Shown here piece after piece: positions 51,838 to 59,809 of a stretch of 64,000 nucleotides of DNA. The stretch spans positions 1-64,000 of the forward strand of contig JAJTHZ010000025.1 of NCBI GenBank assembly GCA_021299185.1, given 5' to 3'. Source of the stretch: Lysobacteraceae bacterium. GTDB lineage: Bacteria > Pseudomonadota > Gammaproteobacteria > Xanthomonadales > Ahniellaceae. Each line of letters opens with the position of its first letter. Positions within the stretch are counted from its first letter, which is position 1. The notes beneath the pieces are model-generated. The model saw only the letters and a list, made by a program, of their open reading frames with translations. It had not been told where the DNA came from and made no database searches. Made by a program: the position numbers and the translations under genes.

Positions 51838-52032
51838 AGTTTCCTCCGGGGGCGGGCGTTTGCGGCGCGGGCCCCAAATGACATATCGTTATAACAATAG
51901 GTGTTTTGTAGCAGTCGCTATCCGCCATTGCATGTTGCGATGCAGCAAACGCCCCGCGCCTGATGTTGCCACGCGCAGCCGACGTTGTTTGCGCAACCAT
52001 CGACAGTCCCGAGGTTCGAATCGAGGCCCGCC
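51838..52032. promoter_or_regulatory. Divergent promoter region, DUF1838 operon / methyltransferase
   Basis: 195 bases between divergent genes with a conspicuous AT-rich patch (51880-51910, containing CGTTATAACAATA), where -10 elements in either direction are possible. An inverted repeat TTGCAT/ATGCAG near 51926-51944 could be an operator. No firm promoter pair can be named. Confidence 0.4.
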
Positions 52033-53220
52033 ATGAGCACCCGCGAACTGCCCCCCAGTTGGACCCACGTCGGCCGCCACGGCGTCTTCCCCACCGCCGG
52101 GCTGGATGATGCCGCGCGCTTCGACTTCCTCGCCAACCTCAACGGCTTCCTCAGCGGACAGGTGCTGCCGAAGGTGCGCGACGCCTACGAGCGCAAGGTG
52201 AAGCCGGCGTTCGAGCAGGCCGAAGGGCGCGCGCCCGCCGACCGCCACGAGGTGCGGCGCGCGATGGCCACCGAGCCCACCTGGCAGACCTGGAGCGCGC
52301 TGCGCCGCGCCTCGATGGAAATGCGCCAGCAGGCCGGGCGCTCGCTGGTGTTCCGCCAGCTCGACGAGATCAACGCGCGCGCCGCCGCGCTCAACGCCGA
52401 CGCACCCACGCTGCGCCTCGACCCGGCGGTGAAGGTGCCGCGCTACGCATCCGCGGTCGACATCCACTGCATGCCGGGCGGCTACCACACCGAGGTGGTG
52501 CCGGACGACACCTCGGCCGGCGCCAACTACGACAGCGGCATCTTCGCCACCACCGGCGGCATGCTCGGGCGCTACAACGACGGCGGCGGCCAGGCGGTCG
52601 CGCAGTGGCTGCGTCGCGAGCACCCGGATTTCCAGCCGCGGCGCATCCTCGACATCGGCTGCACCATCGGCCACAACACCGTGCCGCTGGCGCAGGCCTT
52701 TCCCGACGCCGAGGTGGTGGCGATCGACGTCGCCGCCCCGATGCTGCGCTATGGCCACGCGCGCGCAAAGTCGCTGGGCGTGGACAACATCGTGTTCCGC
52801 CAGGCCGACGGCGAGCGGCTCGACGACCCGGACGCGCACTACGACCTGGTCATGACCAGCATGTTCTGGCACGAGACCAGTTCGACCGCGATGCCGCGCA
52901 TGCTGCGCGAGATATTCCGCCTGCTCGCCCCGGGTGGACTCACCATCCACCTCGAGCAGCCGCAGTACCAAGGCATGGACCCCTATGAACAGTTCATCCG
53001 CGACTGGGACGCCTACAACAACAACGAGCCGTTCTGGAGCGTGATGCACGACTACGACCTCGCGGCCATGATGGCCGCGGCCGGCTTCGACCGCGCGCGC
53101 TACTTCGAGACCAAGGTGCGCGGCGTGGTCGACCGCAGCATCTTCCCCGAGGCCAGCGGCGAGAAGGAGGACTACGGCCGCGCCGCGCTGTGGACCGCCT
53201 TCGGGGCGTGGAAGCCGTGA
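52033..53220 (+). CDS. SAM-dependent methyltransferase
   Basis: 395-aa protein with a class I SAM-binding domain in its C-terminal half: RRILDIGCTIGHNTVPLA (about residue 211), then EVVAIDVAAPML and a VMTSMFWHETSSTAMPRMLREIFRLLAPGG block. The N-terminal 150 residues are mostly helical and not recognised. ATG 52033 is used; the frame stays open to 51985. Divergent from the DUF1838-receptor operon and overlapping the next small gene (GTGA). Substrate unknown. Confidence 0.85.
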   Translation: MSTRELPPSWTHVGRHGVFPTAGLDDAARFDFLANLNGFLSGQVLPKVRDAYERKVKPAFEQAEGRAPADRHEVRRAMATEPTWQTWSALRRASMEMRQQAGRSLVFRQLDEINARAAALNADAPTLRLDPAVKVPRYASAVDIHCMPGGYHTEVVPDDTSAGANYDSGIFATTGGMLGRYNDGGGQAVAQWLRREHPDFQPRRILDIGCTIGHNTVPLAQAFPDAEVVAIDVAAPMLRYGHARAKSLGVDNIVFRQADGERLDDPDAHYDLVMTSMFWHETSSTAMPRMLREIFRLLAPGGLTIHLEQPQYQGMDPYEQFIRDWDAYNNNEPFWSVMHDYDLAAMMAAAGFDRARYFETKVRGVVDRSIFPEASGEKEDYGRAALWTAFGAWKP

Positions 53221-53594
53221 GCGCCAAAGCGCCGCTCGACCCGGTCGCGCTGGCCAACGCCAAGGCCCGCGGCAAACGCCCGTACTTCTTCCGCGACCCC
53301 GACGTCGAGCGCGTGCTGTCGATCGCGATGGCCATCGCCATGGAGCACGCAGTCACGCGCCAGCGCCTCGACGCGCTGGAGCGCCTGGTCGAAGCCAAGG
53401 GCCTGCTGAGCCGCGCCGAACTCGACGCCTTCGTACCGGGCCCCGAGGCCGAGGCCGAGCGCACCCGCTGGATGAAGGAATACATCGCCCGCGTGCTGCG
53501 CATCGTGCAGCAGGAGACCGAAGCCGTAGAGCGCGCCGCCAGCGGCAGCGACCAGGCGATGGAGCAGGTGATGGATGAGTTGCGGCATTCGTGA
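53217..53594 (+). CDS. Hypothetical protein, coupled to the methyltransferase
   Basis: 125-aa acidic, mainly helical protein starting at a GTG that overlaps the methyltransferase stop. Contains RPYFFRDPDVERVLSIAMAIAMEHAVTRQRLDALERLVEAKG and a C-terminal coiled-coil-like helix (RIVQQETEAVERAA). No family recognised; no signal peptide. The overlap implies it works with the methyltransferase, perhaps as a subunit. Good codon usage and coupling support a real gene. Confidence 0.75.
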   Translation: MSAKAPLDPVALANAKARGKRPYFFRDPDVERVLSIAMAIAMEHAVTRQRLDALERLVEAKGLLSRAELDAFVPGPEAEAERTRWMKEYIARVLRIVQQETEAVERAASGSDQAMEQVMDELRHS

Positions 53595-53659
53595 TGCGTC
53601 GCGTGGTGCCGCTGACCATTCGATTTGCTGTACTGCGTGAGGAATGGTGTGTGATGAGT

Positions 53660-53890
53660 GTTGAACGAAATCACGCGCCCCGACAGCGCCACGTCGACCG
53701 CACCGACCCCGGCGATGGTCGCCGATGGCTGCAACTCCTCGGCGGCTGCCAGCCCGGCGCTCTCGGGCTCAACGCCTCCCAGACCGCTGAGCTTGGCTAT
53801 CTTCTGCCGGTACAAGCAAGCGGCGCGTTTCTGTCTTGACTCATTGCGAACCCGGACCTGCCTCGCATAGCGCTGGAACGCACCAACTCG
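53660..53890 (+). pseudogene. Decayed fragment of the S8 protease gene (propeptide region)
   Basis: DNA closely resembling 55310-55500 of the protease gene downstream. Both carry CTCGGGCTCAACGC-TCCCAGACCGC, then GAGCTTGGCTAT, and GCGAACCCG with CTGGAACGCAC further on. Here the frame is broken by shifts and a TGA, and neither the N-terminal domain nor the catalytic domain is attached. A remnant of an earlier duplicate. The rest of 53595-53997 shows no gene. Confidence 0.75.
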
Positions 53891-53997
53891 CTAAAGCCGA
53901 GCGCCACGGGGAGCCGAGTAGACGTGTGCGCAAGATCGGGGTAGAACCAGGCCGGTGCGCGCGGCCAAGCGGCTGACGGAACCTAGGGATGGAAGCG

Positions 53998-54627
53998 ATG
54001 AGCGCCAACAGTACGAGCACGCAGCGTTTCGCCTGGGGCCGATGGATGCGTACGGCGTATCGATGGGCGATTGCTGCGTTCGCCGCACTGGCCGGCCTTG
54101 GGCTGACAGCGCCACCGGCCAGCGCGCAGGGCTTGCGACCGGTGATTTTCACGCCTGCTTCCCCCGTTGCAGGCGAGGTCATCGAAGCCGCCTTTGACAG
54201 CAACATATGCGAGGGCATCGTCGACGGGCCAAACGAAGCCGACATCATTCGCATGGGGACCAACATCGATGTCATCGTCGACGGCACCGTCGCTGACGAC
54301 GTTATCCTTTGCTTCTTTACACCGGCCCGGCAGCGGTTCGTTCTGGGGGCGCTACCGCCTGGCCGCTACATGGTACGAATCGTCATTCGCTCTCTTTATC
54401 CGCCGTTTCCTCTGTTCCCGCCAAGTGCTTCCGGAGCGGTTGTTGTTGCCGCAGCGCTGATTCCTGCGTCCAGTGGATTGACTCGAGGCGTACACGCAAT
54501 GCTCACGCTCTTCTTTGGACTTTTGGTCATCGCCGCACGTAAGTCAGCGGTTCTCGTGATCGCAAAGCTCGCACACGATACGTTGGCCGCGGGCCCAAGC
54601 CAGGTCCCGGTCGAGCGGCAGTTGTAA
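53998..54627 (+). CDS. Secreted protein, paralogue of the protease N-terminal domain
   Basis: 209-aa protein with signal peptide (ending PPASAQ), a domain beginning LRPVIFTPASPVAGEVIEAAFD, then IPASSGLTRGVHAMLTLFFGLLVIAARKS. That last part, an I-P-x-S stretch, a membrane helix and basic residues, resembles an IPTL-CTERM-type sorting tail. It is very similar along its length to residues 1-195 of the protease that follows but stops where the protease part would begin. ATG 53998 is chosen by matching the paralogue; 53989 is an alternative. Lower GC than the neighbours. Role unknown. Confidence 0.75.
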   Translation: MSANSTSTQRFAWGRWMRTAYRWAIAAFAALAGLGLTAPPASAQGLRPVIFTPASPVAGEVIEAAFDSNICEGIVDGPNEADIIRMGTNIDVIVDGTVADDVILCFFTPARQRFVLGALPPGRYMVRIVIRSLYPPFPLFPPSASGAVVVAAALIPASSGLTRGVHAMLTLFFGLLVIAARKSAVLVIAKLAHDTLAAGPSQVPVERQL

Positions 54628-54646
54628 ACCACGGGTGGAGCAAGCC

Positions 54647-57600
54647 ATGAGCACCAACAGCACGGTTGCGCCGCAGTTTGCGTGGAGCCGACGGACGAAT
54701 TCCATCTGTCGATGGGCAGTTGCCCTGTTCACCATGGGAGTCGTGCTTGCCCTGGCAGCGGATTCGGCCGTTGCGCAAGGCATGCGACCTGTGATCTTCA
54801 CGCCTGCTGCTCCGGTCGCCGGCGAGATCATCGAGATCGCCTTTGACAAGAACATATGCGAGCTCATCACCGATGCGCCGAACGAAGTCGATCTCATGCG
54901 AACGGGGACCAACATTGACGTTATTGTCGACGGCAACGTCGCAGACGACATTATCCTCTGCAATCTGCCACCAGCACGGTCGAATTTCGTTCTTGGAGCA
55001 CTGCCACCCGGCCGCTATTCAGTACGCATCGTGATTCGGTCCATTTTTCTGCCATTCCCCCTGTTCCCACCGAGTGCTTCCGGGACCGTTGTTGTCTCCG
55101 CAGCGCCGATTCCCGCGTCCCGTGGTCTGAGCTTAGGCATACTCGCAATGCTCACATTTGTCGTCGGGCTCTTCGTCGTTGCCGCAAGGAAGACGGCGGC
55201 TCTCACGATTGCAGGGATCGCATCTCTCACCCTTGCCGCTATTGCCACCCAGGTCTCGGCGCAAGCAGCGGACCCTAGGCCCGTTCATGTGGTGTTGTCC
55301 GATGCACCGGCCGCACCCACGCCAGAGATGATCGTCGATGGCTGGAACTTTTCGGCGGGCGCGAGCCCGCCGTTGCTCGGGCTCAACGCATCCCAGACCG
55401 CAGAGCTTGGCTATCTGCTCCCCGTGCGGGCAAGCGGCGCATTCCTTTCGTACCTGATTGCGAACCCGAACTTGTCTCGCGCGAGGCTGGAACGCACAAT
55501 CATCGTGTACTACGTGCCAAGCGCGAACGTGCCGGCGGCGATCACGGCCCTTCGAAGTGACCCAAACGTCCTGAGTGCGAGCGAACCCGTTCCTCTGAAC
55601 TTCGGTCTTCCACCGGTAGCGTCCGCAACCCTGCCAGCCTCGACTACGGGCGGAACACAGAGCTGGGTCAGTGCGATGCAGTTTCCCGGTGCTTGGGCAC
55701 TGGCGGGCGGCTGGGGATTGGTTGGGTTGCTTGACAGCGGCCTAGCGGTCAGCCACCCAGACCTCATCAGCGTCAACTCAAGCAACATACTTTCCGGCGG
55801 GAATTTTCTGCCGGCCTACGCTGTCGACAACGGTCGCTACCAAGGACAAGCGTTCCCGTTGGAAACTGGGCTTGTCGACTTCAATGTCGACGAGCGGCAG
55901 CCGTTTTCTGTTGTACCCCTTGGCAGTGCGTGCGATACCAATAGCGATGGCTTCATCGTGGCAGACACAGCAGGCCACGGGACACATACTGCGGGGCTCG
56001 TCGCAGCCAACCACACGAACAACGATGGGACCGTTGGCGCATGCAGGAGCTGCGGGATCGCTTCCGTAAAGATCGGCAGGGATGTTTGCGATGTTCCCAC
56101 GCGCACCGTAAGCCAAGGAATCAATCCGATATCTATCCCCCAAGGCATTACCTACCTGATTGACAATGGCGTGCAGGTGATTAATGGCAGCTTCGGTACC
56201 CCAGTGGCTCAAGCACCGAACTGCGCACTGCCGGCGTTCCAGCTAACTCCAGAATGCGAAGCGTTGCAGTATGCATCGGAAGCCGGTGTAGTCGTTGTTG
56301 CCTCATCCGGCAACGAAAAGGCGACGTTGAGGTGGCCGGCGCGCGACTCCAGGGTGGTCGCAATTGGCGGTCTGAACGAAGACAACGCGACGTTCTGGGT
56401 CAATCGGAGCGATCTTGCGGGCGCAGTCAACAACTGCCCCGTCCTACCAGGCTTGCCGCTGAACTCGGAATGTGGATCGAACTTTTCGCAGTCGGCCACG
56501 GAGCCAAAGCAGGGTCTCGTGGCGCAAGCGCGCAATGTGTTCTCTCTGACTTATCCGGGCGTGAACTGGAACCCAATCCTGGGGTGTGGTGACAGTTTCG
56601 GCGGCACTGGATTAGGCGATGGTCGTGGACTGTGCACAGGGACATCGATGTCGGCGCCGCTGATTGCCGGTCTCGCGGGCATTCTTCGTTCGGTGAATCC
56701 GCTCGTGATGCCGGGCGACCCCGAAACAGTGGGCGATCCGCTGGGGATCCGCGATGCGCTGATCAGTGGCGGGGTACCGCCGGGCCTGAACGCATGGGAC
56801 CCGCAGTTCGGCTACGGACGCGTGAACGCGGCCGGGTCGGTGGGCGCGATGCTTGGTGTGTCGCGCAATGTCGGCATGAAGAACCGGCTGACGCCCCTGT
56901 TCGCGCTTTACAGCACGCCACGGACCGATTTTGCCTACACGACCGTGCCGCAAGTCGCAGTCGCCTTGATGACGAAGGGTCTTTCGGGCGGACAGGGGCT
57001 GATTGACGGCCGCCCAAACAATGGCGACTGGCGCCCTGAAGGTGCAGTCGTCCGCGGATACCCTGCGTTTCCGGGAGTTAATCTGCCAGGGATCCCTCGC
57101 GCCGATATCTTTGTGCTCACGACCGAGCATCGGGTTGACCCAACACATCCGCCGCTGGTGCCGCTGTACTGGCTGGACCGCATTCGGAACTTTCCGGTGG
57201 GCTGCACATCTGGCCCGGGCTGCGAGACGGCCAATCGCGACTTCCTGTTGATGACCGCATCGTCCGAGGTGACAGCCGCGCTCAATGACGGGTACAGCTA
57301 CCGCGGCCTGCAGGGGTACGTGTATCAGCGCTGCACGCCAGAGCCGACCTGTATTCCTCCGGGTGCTGAGCGGCTCTACCGCAAGTGCAACGTGAGTCGA
57401 GACGACTGCGCCATCTTCCTTGAGCGGCAGCGCGTCGGTTTCGAGTCGCAAGGCTACACCGCGACCTATCCCACGGGAACCAACGTGGTCATTGGCTACG
57501 CCTACCCGAACGTGCATTCCGACAACGACTCGTTGATCGACGGCCAGGAGCTGCTGCTGGGCTCTCGGCTGAATGCCGTGGATTCTGATCAGGATGGGTT

Positions 57601-57724
57601 CTGCGACGACGCTGAGTACCCGCTGGCAGGGTTGCCAGTCACCGACCTGTGCTCGGAGGGGCGGTGCACCAATACCGTGGTGTTCGCCGATAGCTTCGAG
57701 CTGCGCGGCCAGTGCAACTTGTAG
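54647..57724 (+). CDS. S8 (subtilisin-like) serine protease with CTERM-like N-terminal part
   Basis: 1025-aa secreted protease. N-terminal domain (about residues 45-165) and a CTERM-like segment (IPASRGLSLGILAMLTFVVGLFVVAARK), both shared with the preceding gene. Next comes what looks like a second signal peptide ending QVSAQA, a propeptide, and the S8 catalytic domain: Asp363 (LLDSG), His444 (GHGTHTAG), Ser667 (GTSMSAP). The C-terminus has Ca-binding-like DSDQDGFCDD and ends VVFADSFE, a tail style seen in Lysobacterales exoproteins. GGAG precedes ATG 54647; ATG 55148 could start a shorter preprotease. More A/T-ended codons than the surroundings suggest transfer. Confidence 0.88.
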   Translation: MSTNSTVAPQFAWSRRTNSICRWAVALFTMGVVLALAADSAVAQGMRPVIFTPAAPVAGEIIEIAFDKNICELITDAPNEVDLMRTGTNIDVIVDGNVADDIILCNLPPARSNFVLGALPPGRYSVRIVIRSIFLPFPLFPPSASGTVVVSAAPIPASRGLSLGILAMLTFVVGLFVVAARKTAALTIAGIASLTLAAIATQVSAQAADPRPVHVVLSDAPAAPTPEMIVDGWNFSAGASPPLLGLNASQTAELGYLLPVRASGAFLSYLIANPNLSRARLERTIIVYYVPSANVPAAITALRSDPNVLSASEPVPLNFGLPPVASATLPASTTGGTQSWVSAMQFPGAWALAGGWGLVGLLDSGLAVSHPDLISVNSSNILSGGNFLPAYAVDNGRYQGQAFPLETGLVDFNVDERQPFSVVPLGSACDTNSDGFIVADTAGHGTHTAGLVAANHTNNDGTVGACRSCGIASVKIGRDVCDVPTRTVSQGINPISIPQGITYLIDNGVQVINGSFGTPVAQAPNCALPAFQLTPECEALQYASEAGVVVVASSGNEKATLRWPARDSRVVAIGGLNEDNATFWVNRSDLAGAVNNCPVLPGLPLNSECGSNFSQSATEPKQGLVAQARNVFSLTYPGVNWNPILGCGDSFGGTGLGDGRGLCTGTSMSAPLIAGLAGILRSVNPLVMPGDPETVGDPLGIRDALISGGVPPGLNAWDPQFGYGRVNAAGSVGAMLGVSRNVGMKNRLTPLFALYSTPRTDFAYTTVPQVAVALMTKGLSGGQGLIDGRPNNGDWRPEGAVVRGYPAFPGVNLPGIPRADIFVLTTEHRVDPTHPPLVPLYWLDRIRNFPVGCTSGPGCETANRDFLLMTASSEVTAALNDGYSYRGLQGYVYQRCTPEPTCIPPGAERLYRKCNVSRDDCAIFLERQRVGFESQGYTATYPTGTNVVIGYAYPNVHSDNDSLIDGQELLLGSRLNAVDSDQDGFCDDAEYPLAGLPVTDLCSEGRCTNTVVFADSFELRGQCNL

Positions 57725-57863
57725 CGTCGTGCGACGGCAAGGGCTGAACCGCCAATCAAGTACCGGTGCGAGCTCGTTGCTCACCATTCGCTACTCATCG
57801 CCTTACCGCGCCCTCACCGAGCAAAGACATTCGCCCTCCGTAACCTGCCAACCTGCCCCGGCC

Positions 57864-58376
57864 ATGACCGACCTCCGCAAGCACCTCCCCATCCTCGCCC
57901 GCCACGAAGGCATCTGGGACGGCTGGTACCGCTACTACGATCCGCACGGCAACAAGATCGACGAGCACCGCTCGCGCCTCGTCTGCCGCTTCCCGGATCA
58001 CGGCATCTGGCCGTACCACCAGACCAACCACTATTCCTGGGCCGACGGCCGCACCGAGGTGCGCGACTTCCCCGCCGGCTACCAGTACGGCCGCCTGATC
58101 TTCGACAACGACCTGATCACCGGCTGGGCGGCCGAGGTTGGGCTGGACGACTTCCACCGCAGCGTGATGCTGTACTGGGTGCGCAAGGGCGAACCCGACC
58201 TGTGCCTGTACGAGATGATCCAGATCTCCGACTGCGGACAGCATCGGCACCGGGTCTGGCACTGGTACAAGCAGGGCCGCATCGTGCAACGCACCCTGAT
58301 CGACGAGCAGTTCGTCAGCCGCGACTGGCGCGCGGTGGGCGGCCCGTCGTTCGCCGGCGATCCGATCGCCGGCTGA
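57864..58376 (+). CDS. DUF3598-like (lipocalin-like) protein
   Basis: 170-aa soluble protein, no signal peptide. The pattern LARHEGIWDGWYRYYDPHGNKIDEH, then SRLVCRFP and QTNHYSWADGR, suggests a lipocalin/DUF3598-like beta-barrel. This is recognition by pattern, not proof. Such barrels bind small hydrophobic ligands. Start at ATG 57864. It precedes the nitrilase-family gene by 81 bases and is probably cotranscribed. 57725-57863 holds nothing recognisable. Confidence 0.6.
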   Translation: MTDLRKHLPILARHEGIWDGWYRYYDPHGNKIDEHRSRLVCRFPDHGIWPYHQTNHYSWADGRTEVRDFPAGYQYGRLIFDNDLITGWAAEVGLDDFHRSVMLYWVRKGEPDLCLYEMIQISDCGQHRHRVWHWYKQGRIVQRTLIDEQFVSRDWRAVGGPSFAGDPIAG

Positions 58377-58457
58377 AATCCGCCGCACGCGCCGCCACGC
58401 CGCCGCGGTCGGCGCCCGCTGCAGTACCCACCCGACCCAATGACTGAGGGGCAACCG

Positions 58458-59384
58458 ATGGCGAACGAACGACGGGACTTCCTGCTGGGCGCGGCCGGTC
58501 TGGCTGCGTTCGGCGCACTCGCCCCGAAGCCCGCGGAAGCGGCGATGGGCAAGGGGCCGGATGCGCTCTCGCTGCGCACCGACGGCACCTATGCCGCGGT
58601 GGATCTCGCCAAGCCGGCCTGGACGCTGGGCGTGGTGCAGTCGCGCGTGCGCACCTTCGACGCCGACGACTGGAAGGCGGGCATGAAGGCGAACCTCGAC
58701 CACATGCTGACCCTGATCGACAAGGCGCTCTACTACGGCGCCAAACCTGATCTGCTGTTCTTCCACGAGTTCCCGCTGTCGGGCTGGCGCAAGTGGACGC
58801 GCGAGGAAGTGCTGCGCTTCGCGATCGAGATCCCGGGGCCGGAGACCGAGGCGATCGCCAGGAAGGCGCGCGAGTACGGCACCTGGATCGTGTTCGGGGC
58901 CTATGCCCGCGACAAGGATTGGCCCGGCCACGTGCTGTCGATCACCACCGTGATGAACGAGCGCGGCGAGATCGTCGACAAGCACTGGAAGGCACGCAAC
59001 ATCAAGGGTGTTTTCCCCGGTTTCGAGCTGTTCACCACCACCGTCTACGACGTGCTCGACCGCTACGTGGAGATGTACGGCCGCGACGCCGTGATCCCGG
59101 TCACCCGCACGCCGCTGGGCAACCTGTGCACGAGTTCCATCCAGCGCGAGCCGGAGCTGTTCCGCGCGATGGCGTTCAAGGGCGCCGAAGTGATCCTGCG
59201 CACGGCGTCGGGCGGCTTCACGCCGATGGACATCGCCGCGACCAGCCTCTACAACGGCACCTACACCGCGATCGTCAACAACGCGGTGTCGCCCGACAAC
59301 GGGCTGTTCTTCGACGACGCCGGCAGCGGCGGCACCGCGGTCTACGCGCCCGACGGCAAGGCGATCGCGGAGGCGGACGGCTAA
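58458..59384 (+). CDS. Nitrilase-superfamily (carbon-nitrogen) hydrolase, frameshifted at its end
   Basis: 308-aa enzyme with a Tat-like signal (ERRDFLLGAAGLAAFGAL) and a nitrilase-superfamily domain. Likely catalytic triad Glu104 (FFHEFPLSG), Lys178 (DKHWKARN) and Cys224 (GNLCTSS), though the Cys surround is not the usual one. ATG 58458 has AGGGG 6 bases upstream. The frame stops at TAA 59382-59384. The next frame continues for 67 codons with sensible sequence, so one extra T at 59382 seems to have cut off the C-terminus. The catalytic core is intact; activity is uncertain. Could be amidase or carbamoylase. Confidence 0.8.
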   Translation: MANERRDFLLGAAGLAAFGALAPKPAEAAMGKGPDALSLRTDGTYAAVDLAKPAWTLGVVQSRVRTFDADDWKAGMKANLDHMLTLIDKALYYGAKPDLLFFHEFPLSGWRKWTREEVLRFAIEIPGPETEAIARKAREYGTWIVFGAYARDKDWPGHVLSITTVMNERGEIVDKHWKARNIKGVFPGFELFTTTVYDVLDRYVEMYGRDAVIPVTRTPLGNLCTSSIQREPELFRAMAFKGAEVILRTASGGFTPMDIAATSLYNGTYTAIVNNAVSPDNGLFFDDAGSGGTAVYAPDGKAIAEADG

Positions 59385-59586
59385 GGAGGAGCAGCTGGTC
59401 GTCGCCCGCATCCCGATCGCCGAACTGCGCGCGCGCAAGCGCCAGCCGGTGGTGCACATGGACCTCTACCGCGACGTGTTCGACGGCTACGCCAGTCGTT
59501 ATGCACCGAACCTGTGGCTGGAGCGCGTGCCCGATTCGCTGGAAGACGCCGCCGCCTTCCTCAAGGACAAGTCGCGCTGGCGCTGA
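59383..59586 (+). pseudogene. Detached C-terminus of the nitrilase-family gene
   Basis: Open for 67 codons in the frame one base on from the hydrolase: begins KEEQLVVARIPIAELRA, includes HMDLYRDVFDGYASRY and ends KDKSRWR. This is the kind of C-terminal tail such hydrolases have (the metabolite line followed by a 'D-L-Y' segment). Removing the T at 59382 would fuse the two exactly. 59587-59809 has no gene, only the CRP-like site. Confidence 0.8.
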
Positions 59587-59715
59587 CGCGCCACCCCACT
59601 CGGAATCCAATGCGCCGATCGATCACCGTCCGTCGCGCGCGAATCCGCGCCCGGCGGTACCTTCGCGGCGCGTCGGAAACGCCCCGATGCAACGCACGGG
59701 ACGACCCCGCGCAAC

Positions 59716-59731
59716 CGTGACCGGGATCACA
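59716..59731 (+). promoter_or_regulatory. CRP/Clp-like site upstream of the chemosensory genes
   Basis: CGTGA-N6-TCACA, nine of ten bases of the CRP consensus TGTGA-N6-TCACA, about 80 bases before the kinase gene and just ahead of an AT-rich patch (59740-59762) that may hold the promoter. Xanthomonadales use the CRP homologue Clp, which binds similar sites. Confidence 0.5.
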
Positions 59732-59809
59732 CTCCGCCAACGTTGTTTCTGAAAATATCGAACCTGAACGTGGGTGGCGGGATCGGCCGCCGCCCCGCAG
59801 GGGAACGAC

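Noticed and set aside
53591-53839. Small gene in the gap before the protease cluster
   Set aside because: Its DNA matches the protease propeptide region in a different, broken frame, so the reading frame is a by-product of decay.
57725-57863. Extension of the DUF3598-like gene upstream to 57573
   Set aside because: It would overlap the end of the protease gene and adds residues with no pattern. ATG 57864 fits the domain start.
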